This document shows positions 19,084-26,800 of a DNA stretch of 64,000 nucleotides, piece by piece. Position numbers and translations under genes: made by a program. Numbering within the stretch: position 1 is the stretch's first letter; every line of letters begins with the position of its first letter. Under the pieces are notes generated by a model, which had not been told where the DNA came from, searched no databases, and saw only the letters and a program-made list of their open reading frames with translations. Source of the stretch: Rhizobium grahamii (GTDB lineage Bacteria > Pseudomonadota > Alphaproteobacteria > Rhizobiales > Rhizobiaceae); assembly GCF_009498215.1 (NCBI RefSeq), contig NZ_CP043498.1, positions 2,108,001-2,172,000 of the forward strand. Reading direction: 5' to 3'.

Positions 19084-19269
19084 ATGAGACTTTTCGAATG
19101 TGGAACGCTTGTACCGGGGTGCGATTGGCATACCCGCGCAAGCGACGATGCGGAAGTCGTTCGCCGGGTTGTCGAGCATATGCGGACAGCGCACGGCGAA
19201 ACCATCATCCGTGAAAACATGGTGGACAACATCAAGGCCCGCATCCGCAACGAAGCGACGGCCGCCTGA
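19084..19269 (+). CDS. DUF1059-family small protein
   Basis: 61 residues behind CAGGAGG. The sequence LFECGTLVPGCDWHTRASDD followed by VVRRVVEHMRTAHG matches the DUF1059 pattern: two Cys near the N-terminus and a H-x(2)-x-H-like helix, which suggests a small metal-binding or zinc-finger-like fold. Its function is unknown. It converges on cca with a single base between the two stops. Confidence 0.8.
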   Translation: MRLFECGTLVPGCDWHTRASDDAEVVRRVVEHMRTAHGETIIRENMVDNIKARIRNEATAA

Positions 19270-19270
19270 C

Positions 19271-20530
19271 CTAGTTATCCTTGATCACATCACTCAGCCG
19301 GGCGAGCAACGCCGCCCGGTCCTGTCTGAAATTGCCGTCGATCCACTCCTTTTCGAGCATCGACAGCTTTTCGCCGACCAGCTTTCCTGGCTCGACGCCG
19401 GCAACGAGCACATCGCCGCCACTGATAGGAAAACTGGGCTTCTGCCAACGCTGGACGTGATCCAGCAGTTTTCCGAGCCGCGCCGAGCGTGCCATTTCCT
19501 TGACATCCCCCTCGGCTTTGCCTCTCGCGACCGCAAGCGCGAGCTTGAGACGCATGGCAATTCCCGACGTTCCTTCCCGGTAAAGCAAGCGATCGAACGC
19601 GGCCGATGACAGTTCGTCATCGACGGGCTGTGTTCGTGCCCATGTTTTGAGAACATCGGCATCCGCGTTCGACAGCCGCAGCCTCGCCGCCATCTTTCCG
19701 ATCCTGTCGACATCGGGCGGCACGATCGCCGCAAGCCGAAGCAGCGGATCCGGTGTCCAATCAAGCGCCACCTCCGTCGCAATCAGTGCGGGGATTGAGT
19801 CGATCCCCCATTTCTCGCTTTCCGGCAATATTTCGGTCAGAACGCCCATCTGACGCATCCAGAGCAGGGCACGGCCCGGATCGGATGCCGAAAGCAGCTT
19901 TCGCAGTTCCGACCAGACCCGCTCGGCCGACAGCGTCTTCAGCTTGGCGCGTGCTGCCGCGGAAGCCCTCAGCCCCTCGGCGTCCGGTCGTCCCGAACCG
20001 TAATAGGCAAAAAACCGGAAGAACCGCAGGACGCGCAGATAGTCCTCGGCGATCCGGGTCGGCGCATCGCCGATAAAGCGGATGTTGCGCTTCTCGATAT
20101 CCGCAAGCCCGCCGACGAGGTCGATCACCTCGCCTTCCGCATCCACGTAAAGCGCGTTGATCGTCAGATCCCGCCGCTCCGCGTCGGTGCGCCAATCGTT
20201 GCTGAACGCCACCTTCGCACGTCGCCCGTCCGTCTCGACATCCGCACGAAGCGTGGTGACTTCAAACGGCTTGCCGGAGATGACAAGCGTGACCGTTCCA
20301 TGGGCAAGGCCCGTCGGAACAGCCTTGATCGCCGCCGCCTCGGCACGTTTCATCACAACATCGGGCGTCAGCGTCGTTGCCATGTCGATATCGCTGACCG
20401 GCAAGCCCATCAGGCTGTTGCGCACCGCACCGCCCACCACGCGGCCCTCGCCTCCGTCCGCATTGAGCAGGTCAAATGCCCGTTTCAGCGAGTTATCCTT
20501 GAACCATGCCTCGTCAGCAAGGTTGGTCAT
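19271..20530 (-). CDS. cca: CCA-adding tRNA nucleotidyltransferase
   Basis: 419 residues from MTNLADEAWF. This enzyme builds or repairs the 3' CCA end of tRNA. Class II motifs are all visible: VVGGAVRNSLMG with SDIDMATTL (the catalytic DxD), ERRDLTINALYVD (motif B, RRD), the DYLRVLRFFRFFAYYG segment, and RVWSELRKLL (the ERxxxEL-like motif). Its ATG overlaps the Nudix stop by 4 bases (ATGA on the minus strand), so it is translationally coupled as the last gene of DUF1285-Nudix-cca. Confidence 0.95.
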   Translation of the reverse strand: MTNLADEAWFKDNSLKRAFDLLNADGGEGRVVGGAVRNSLMGLPVSDIDMATTLTPDVVMKRAEAAAIKAVPTGLAHGTVTLVISGKPFEVTTLRADVETDGRRAKVAFSNDWRTDAERRDLTINALYVDAEGEVIDLVGGLADIEKRNIRFIGDAPTRIAEDYLRVLRFFRFFAYYGSGRPDAEGLRASAAARAKLKTLSAERVWSELRKLLSASDPGRALLWMRQMGVLTEILPESEKWGIDSIPALIATEVALDWTPDPLLRLAAIVPPDVDRIGKMAARLRLSNADADVLKTWARTQPVDDELSSAAFDRLLYREGTSGIAMRLKLALAVARGKAEGDVKEMARSARLGKLLDHVQRWQKPSFPISGGDVLVAGVEPGKLVGEKLSMLEKEWIDGNFRQDRAALLARLSDVIKDN

Positions 20531-21165
20531 GCGTAAAGCCTTTCGTAAAGCGTGCGGACAATGCCGGCGGTAATGCCCCAAATCATCCGTGTTTCATAGG
20601 GCATGCGGTAGAAGTGCCGGTCCAGCCCGTCAATCATCCGCTTGTCCCTGGTGTGATTGGCAGGATCCATCAGGAAGGACAGCGGCACCTCGAACACATC
20701 GTCGACTTCACTCGGATTAAGGTGCAGTTCGAAACCGCGTCGAACAACCGCAAGCACGGGCGTTATGCGAAACCCCGTCGAGGCAAGGTAGTTCGGCAGC
20801 CGCCCGACCGTCTCCACGAACGTATCGTCCAGACCGATCTCTTCCCTGGTCTCACGGATCGCCGCCTGCTCCGGCGAGCGATCGACCTCATCGATCTTGC
20901 CGCCGGGAAAGGCGATCTGCCCCGAATGCTTGCGCAGCGTTGCGGTCCTCTGGGTAAAGATCACGCTCGCCCGGTCGCCGTCATCAATCACCGGCACAAG
21001 CACCGCGGCATCGCGCAGCTTGAAGGTCGCGACCTGTTCCACGATGTCTGGATTGAGGATGTGATCGCCATGGTCGCGCCAGGACGATTCAATCGGTCCG
21101 CCGTTCTGATGAAGCGCGCGGCGGCGAAATTCCGCCGCTGTGTAAAGGGAAGGACGGTCGGTCAT
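20527..21165 (-). CDS. Nudix CoA pyrophosphatase
   Basis: 212 residues from MTDRPSLYT. The Nudix box (GGKIDEVDRSPEQAAIRETR then EEIGL) is complete. The preceding LRKHSGQIAFPGG is the UPF0035 signature that marks CoA-specific members (NudL-like), which cut CoA and its derivatives to 4'-phosphopantetheine and 3',5'-ADP. It overlaps both neighbours by 4 bases, in a compact three-gene operon with DUF1285 and cca. Confidence 0.9.
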   Translation of the reverse strand: MTDRPSLYTAAEFRRRALHQNGGPIESSWRDHGDHILNPDIVEQVATFKLRDAAVLVPVIDDGDRASVIFTQRTATLRKHSGQIAFPGGKIDEVDRSPEQAAIRETREEIGLDDTFVETVGRLPNYLASTGFRITPVLAVVRRGFELHLNPSEVDDVFEVPLSFLMDPANHTRDKRMIDGLDRHFYRMPYETRMIWGITAGIVRTLYERLYA

Positions 21166-21785
21166 CGTGAAAGGGCACCCAGTTCCTCGGCCGGCATGAC
21201 GGCAAAGCGTCGGCCGCCGGAGCGAATGCAGAACATCTCCACCCCGTCCACGTCGCAAACCTCGCCGAGCTCGACCAGTTCATACATCACGGCCCGAGAA
21301 ACGAGCGCTTCCAAACGCCCGCGGACCAACAGATAAGGCTTGAGCTCATCGTGCTCGCCCTGGATTACGAAGCGAAGCGGGTGCTCTTCTCCCGCCTCCA
21401 CGACGTCGCCGACATTCGTGCGGAAGGTCAGCAGCGGCTCTCCATCGCGTTCGGACAGGTTCATCTCGACGGCAAGGAATGGCGCATCGGCGACCCTAAT
21501 CCCTACTTTTTCCACAGGAGTTACCAGGTATGTCTTGCCGTCGTCATCCTTGCGCAGCACCGTCGAGAAAAGCCGAACCAGCGGCGCGCGGCCGATCGGC
21601 GTCCCCATGTAGAACCAGGTTCCGTCGGCGCGAATTTCCATGTCGATGTCGCCGCAGAAGGGCGGATTCCAGCGATCCACCGGCGGAAGCCCGCGTTTTC
21701 CCTCGCCACCGTCGCCGGCAGCGCGCGCAATCAGGGCAGCCAGACCGGCCGCATCCGTCTTTTCGCTGATCTCTCCGGCTGCCAT
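21162..21785 (-). CDS. DUF1285-domain protein
   Basis: 207 residues from MAAGEISEK; an in-frame ATG 28 codons upstream exists but would place coding sequence in the divergent promoter region. Signature pieces are CGDIDMEIRADGTWFYMGTP, YLVTPVEKVGIRVADAPF and HPLRFVIQGEHDELKPYLLV, all typical of DUF1285. The fold is known but the function is not. Conserved coupling with the CoA pyrophosphatase and cca suggests a housekeeping role. It is divergent from the MoxR operon, with about 160 bases between them. Confidence 0.88.
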   Translation of the reverse strand: MAAGEISEKTDAAGLAALIARAAGDGGEGKRGLPPVDRWNPPFCGDIDMEIRADGTWFYMGTPIGRAPLVRLFSTVLRKDDDGKTYLVTPVEKVGIRVADAPFLAVEMNLSERDGEPLLTFRTNVGDVVEAGEEHPLRFVIQGEHDELKPYLLVRGRLEALVSRAVMYELVELGEVCDVDGVEMFCIRSGGRRFAVMPAEELGALSR

Positions 21786-21944
21786 TCTTCCGTCCCGGTT
21801 TACTCTTAACTCAAGTATCGTCACGAGATAGTCATTCGAAACGAACTTGTCAGCCCGCAACATCTTCATAACTCTATCGGGTATGGGTGAGACGTGTAAG
21901 TCCGTCGATTCGCGACGAGTGATTTCAGCCGCTGGAGATGCCTG

Positions 21945-22955
21945 ATGGGTATGATAAAGACCGAAGCCCCGCTTGATGAGAAGGCGATCGTCGCTGCGGC
22001 CGAAAAAGCACTTGCCGACATCGCCGCCGTCCGCGCGGAGGTCTCGAAGGTCATCTTCGGCCAGGAAAGCGTCGTCGAGAATACCCTGCTAGCCCTCCTT
22101 TCGGGCGGGCATGCTCTGCTTGTCGGCGTGCCGGGCCTTGCCAAGACCAAGCTGGTGACCACGCTCGGCGAGGTGCTCGGGCTCGGCGCCAACCGAATTC
22201 AGTTCACCCCCGACCTCATGCCCTCCGATATTCTCGGTTCCGAAGTGATGGATCAGGACGACAGCGGTCGTCGGTCCTTCCGCTTCGTCAAGGGGCCGGT
22301 GTTCGCCCAGCTGCTGATGGCCGACGAAATCAACCGCGCCTCGCCGCGCACCCAGTCCGCCCTGCTGCAGTCGATGCAGGAGTACCACATCACCGTGGCC
22401 GGCCAGCGCTACGACCTGCCCTCGCCCTTCCACGTTCTTGCTACGCAGAACCCGCTCGAGCAGGAAGGCACCTATCCGCTGCCGGAAGCCCAGCTCGACC
22501 GCTTCCTGCTCCAGGTCGACGTCCACTATCCCGAGTTGGCTGCGGAACGTCAGATCCTGCTGGAAACAACCGGCCTCAGCGAGACCAAGCCGCAATCCGT
22601 CCTGAACGCGGAACGGCTTGTCGAGATTCAGACGCTGATCCGCCAGATGCCGGTCAGCGATCGGGTGGTCGACGCGATCCTCGCACTGGTGCGCTCCGCC
22701 CGTCCCGGCCAGGGCAATCAATCGACGGACAAGAATGTCGCATGGGGTCCAGGCCCGCGTGCCGGCCAGGCGATGATGCTCTGCGCGCGAGCCCGAGCGC
22801 TTTACGAAGGCCGCCTCGCCCCGTCCCTCGACGACGTTTACGCCTTGGCCGAACCCATTCTTCAGCATCGCATGGCGCTGACCTTTGCGGCTCGCGCAGA
22901 GGGAATGTCCGTCCGCGATGTCATCGCCGACCTCGTCAAGCAAGCCAAGGGATAA
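21945..22955 (+). CDS. MoxR-family AAA+ ATPase
   Basis: 336 residues. MoxR proteins act as chaperones for VWA-type proteins. The Walker A is GVPGLAKTKLV, Walker B is LLMADEINRAS with the following PRTQSALLQSMQEY, the sensor 1 is ATQNPLEQEGTYPLPEAQLD, and the C-terminal lid ends with AEGMSVRDVIADLV. It is the first gene of a four-gene operon (MoxR, DUF58, DUF4159, membrane protein) found widely in alphaproteobacteria and resembling the Bat aerotolerance operon, for which no clear function is established in rhizobia. Confidence 0.93.
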   Translation: MGMIKTEAPLDEKAIVAAAEKALADIAAVRAEVSKVIFGQESVVENTLLALLSGGHALLVGVPGLAKTKLVTTLGEVLGLGANRIQFTPDLMPSDILGSEVMDQDDSGRRSFRFVKGPVFAQLLMADEINRASPRTQSALLQSMQEYHITVAGQRYDLPSPFHVLATQNPLEQEGTYPLPEAQLDRFLLQVDVHYPELAAERQILLETTGLSETKPQSVLNAERLVEIQTLIRQMPVSDRVVDAILALVRSARPGQGNQSTDKNVAWGPGPRAGQAMMLCARARALYEGRLAPSLDDVYALAEPILQHRMALTFAARAEGMSVRDVIADLVKQAKG

Positions 22956-22968
22956 GGAAGCCTGACGC

Positions 22969-23889
22969 GTGGCACCTATCGGACAGATCGTTAATCCGAC
23001 CTCAGGCAACGATGCCCTAGCCCGCGCACGCCAACGCGCGAGCCTGGTGCCGGATTGCCTGGTGGAAGCCAAGCGCATTGCAAATACTGTCATTGCCGGC
23101 TGGCATGGTCGCCGCAAACGCGGCATCGGTGAGAATTTCTGGCAGTTCCGCCCCTATACGGACGGCGAAAGCCTCTCGCGGATCGACTGGCGGCGTTCCG
23201 CCCGGGACGATCACACCTACATCCGCGACCGCGAATGGGAAGCGGCCCATACCATCTGGCTCTGGGCCGACATGTCGCCGTCCATGATGTACAAATCGAG
23301 CTTCGGCAACGTGTCGAAGGAGAGCCGCGCGCTCGTCATCATGCTCGCCCTTGCCGAAATCCTCGCCCGCTCGGGTGAGCGCGTCGGCTGCCCCGGCGTG
23401 ATGGAGCCCGTGTCCGCGCGCAACGCCGCAGAACGTCTCGCCACAGCCCTTATGCATGCGCCGCTCGCTGGCGGTCTCCCGGATACCGCCATGATCCGCG
23501 GTTGGAGCGATCTGGTTCTGATCGGCGACTTCCTCGACGAGGCTCAGGCCGTGATGGCGCGCATCGGCCCGTTGGCTCGCCGCGGTCTGCGTGGGCACGT
23601 CATCGAGATTGCCGATCCCGCCGAGGAAGTGTTTCCCTATAGCGGCCGCACCGAGTTCACCGATCCCGAGACCGGATCGAAGCTCACCTCGGGCCGAGCC
23701 GAGAGCCTGCGCGAAGCGTACACAAATGCGTATCTTTCCCGCCGCGCCGGTCTCGGCGAGGCGCTTCGCCATCTTGGCTGGACCTTTACAAGCCATCGCA
23801 CGGACCATCTTGCGTCCGAGGCGCTGGTCGCGGTGCACATGTACCTTTCCGGAATGCCGGCCAAGGCAACTCACGGAGGGCAACTATGA
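22969..23889 (+). CDS. DUF58-domain protein
   Basis: 306 residues from GTG 22969, behind AAGGAAG. The DUF58 signature is clear: GRRKRGIGENFWQFRPY, then DGESLSRIDWRRSARDD, in which the positively charged WRRSAR stretch is diagnostic. The following region (LWADMSPSMMY, with D and S-x-S) is like the metal site of a von Willebrand A domain. It probably works with the MoxR ATPase next to it. It has no membrane segment. The last 4 bases overlap the start of the DUF4159 gene. Confidence 0.92.
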   Translation: MAPIGQIVNPTSGNDALARARQRASLVPDCLVEAKRIANTVIAGWHGRRKRGIGENFWQFRPYTDGESLSRIDWRRSARDDHTYIRDREWEAAHTIWLWADMSPSMMYKSSFGNVSKESRALVIMLALAEILARSGERVGCPGVMEPVSARNAAERLATALMHAPLAGGLPDTAMIRGWSDLVLIGDFLDEAQAVMARIGPLARRGLRGHVIEIADPAEEVFPYSGRTEFTDPETGSKLTSGRAESLREAYTNAYLSRRAGLGEALRHLGWTFTSHRTDHLASEALVAVHMYLSGMPAKATHGGQL

Positions 23890-26800
23890 GCGCACTCCCC
23901 TTCGCTTTCGCCTATCCGGCCATTCTCGGCGCGCTGATCGCGCTGCCGATCATCTGGTGGCTGCTCCGCCTGACGCCCCCGCGGCCGCAAAGCGAAGTCT
24001 TCCCGCCCCTGAAGATCCTGGCCACCGTTCTCAAGCGGGAGGAAACCCCGGCTCAAAGCCCATGGTGGCTGACATTGCTGCGCATGCTGATGGCGGCCGC
24101 CGTAATCCTTGCGATCGCCGACCCCGTCTTCAATCCGCGCACCAGCTCGCTTGCAGCAGGCGGCCCGCTTGTCTTGTTCGTCGATAATGGCTGGGCCACC
24201 TCTCCGGACTGGGAACGTCGCGTCAAGACAGCCGATGCGCTGATAGACGATGCGGAATCCGCCGGCATCCCGGTTTCGATCGCCTTCACGGCCGATCCGA
24301 CCAACGACGCCGTGGCCGGAACCGCAGCTGTTGCAAGGGACAAGCTACGCGCTGCGGAGCCGAAGCCTCTCGTGCCGGATCGTCAGCGTGCATTCGAAGC
24401 CCTGCGTGCGGCATTGAATGGTGTTCACCCTGGCACCCTCGCGTTTCTGACTGATGGTGCCGCCTCGAAAGACGCGGATGCGACGGTGAAACAGCTCTCC
24501 GACCTGCAGCCCGGCCAGTTGCGTCTGGTGACCGGCGACGAGAAAGACACGGTCGCCATCACTGCAGCAGGCAACGCCGCGGACTCCATGAGCGTGACGG
24601 CGACGCGCCTCGACAGCGCGCTGGCCGCGTCCCTGCCGTTGACGGCGCAGGACGCGCAGGGCCGGCCGATCGCGGCTGGAACGGTTGACTTTCAACCCGG
24701 CCAGTCGGTCGCGACAGGCTCCATCGCCGCCCCCTTCGAAATGCGCAACGACTTCGCCCGCGTCAGCATCGACAATCATGCGACGGCAGGAGCCGTGCAT
24801 CTGCTCGACGATGGCTTCAAGCGCCGTCGCGTCGTGCTGCTCTCGGGCGAAGCACGCGACGATTTCCAGCCGCTGCTATCGCCGCTCTATTACATCCAGC
24901 GTGCGCTTCAGCCGTATGCCGATCTGATCGAACCGAACTCGCCTGATCTTGCGACCGCGATCCCGGATTTGCTCTCGCAGAACCCCTCGGTCATCATCAT
25001 GGCCGATATCGGCCGGCTGCCGCAGGAGACCTACGAGCCGCTGCAGCGCTGGATCGCCAATGGCGGCACGCTCATCCGCTTTGCCGGACCGCGCCTCGCC
25101 GCAGCTCCCGCCGACGATCCGCTCGTTCCCGTCACGCTGCGCCAGGGCGAACGCGCGCTCGGCGGCGCCCTTTCCTGGGCCGAACCCCAGCCGCTCGCTG
25201 ACTTCCCGAACTTCGGCCCATTCGCGGGCATGGCAAAGCCGACTGATGTGACCGTCAAGCGGCAGGTGCTCGCGGAGCCGACGCCGGATCTGGCCGAACG
25301 CACCTGGGCAAGCCTTGCCGATGGCACGCCGCTGGTGACCACAAAGCCGATCAACGCCGGACGTATCGTTCTCTTCCACGTCAGCGCCGAAGCAACTTGG
25401 TCCGACCTGCCGATATCGGGAAACTTCGTCGAGATGCTGCGGCGGATCGTGCAGCTGTCGAGATCCGGTGGAGTGACCTCGGAGACAGGTGCTGCAAGCA
25501 CCGCTGAAGCGCTATCGCCGTTCCGCCTTCTGACAGCCAAGGGCGCCCTGACGACGGAAACCGGCGCCGCTCGCCCGTTGATCCCGAACGCCAAGACCAC
25601 ACCGCTCGCCAGCTTTGACAATCCGCCGGGCCTCTACGGGTCGGAAGAAGGCTTCACCGCGTTGAACGTGCTGCCGGCAAACGCCGAACTGAAGCCACTC
25701 GATACGTCAGGGGTCACGCTGGTTCGCGAGGGCCTGATCGGCGGCGAGACGTGGTCCGCGAAACCCGCCTTGTTCCTGATCGCCCTGCTGCTGCTGGTCT
25801 TGGACAGCCTAATCGTGATGTTCATGGGCGGCGCCTTCTCGCGCGTTCGTGGCGCCAGCCGCGCCGCTGCCGTGCTGGCCGTTGCGTTCGGCGCGCTTGC
25901 GCTCGTACATCCGTCCTCTTCCTGGGCCGACGATTCCAAGCCGGGCGACGAGCAGATCCTGCAGCGTCTCGATAACACCCACCTCGCCTATGTCGTCACC
26001 GGTGAAGCCGAGATCGACCGGATTTCCGAGCGTGGGCTGGAAGGCCTGACCGATTTCCTGACCTACCGCACGACGCTCGAACCGGCGCCCCCTGTCGGCC
26101 TCGATCTCGCCAAGGACGAGCTCGCATTCTACCCGATCATCTACTGGCCGGTGTCGGCGACCGCTCCGATGCCGTCAGCCGCGGCGATCAACAAGATCGA
26201 CGCCTATATGCGCTCGGGCGGAACCGTGCTGTTCGATACGAAGGATCAGTTCAACGCCCTCGACAACAATGCCGGTGCAAGCAGCGCCAATGGCGAGCGC
26301 CTGCAGCAGATTCTCGCCGGGCTTGATATACCGCCGCTGGAGCCGGTCCCCTCGGACCACGTGCTGACAAAATCGTTCTATCTCCTGTCGAGCTTCCCGG
26401 GTCGCTATGCCGGCAGCCCGCTCTGGATCGAGGCGCGGCAGGACAACCGTTCTGCAAACGCCAAGTCCGCGGCGACGGCCGACGGTGTTTCCCCCATCCT
26501 GATTACCGGCAATGATTTCGCGGGCGCCTGGGCGGTGGACGACAACGGTGCGCCGCTGCTGCCGACAGTGCCGCCAGATGAGACACAGCGCGAATATGCC
26601 TATCGAACCGGCGTCAACATCATGATGTATATGCTGACCGGCAACTACAAGACGGACCAGGTACACGTACCTGCCCTGCTGGAAAGACTGGGCAGTAGTT
26701 TTATGACAGTCGATTTCTCGCCCTTCATTCCCTGGCCGATCCTTTCGGTGATCGCCGTTGTCGTGCTCGCCTTTGCGGCCTTCGCGATCTGGCGGTCCGT

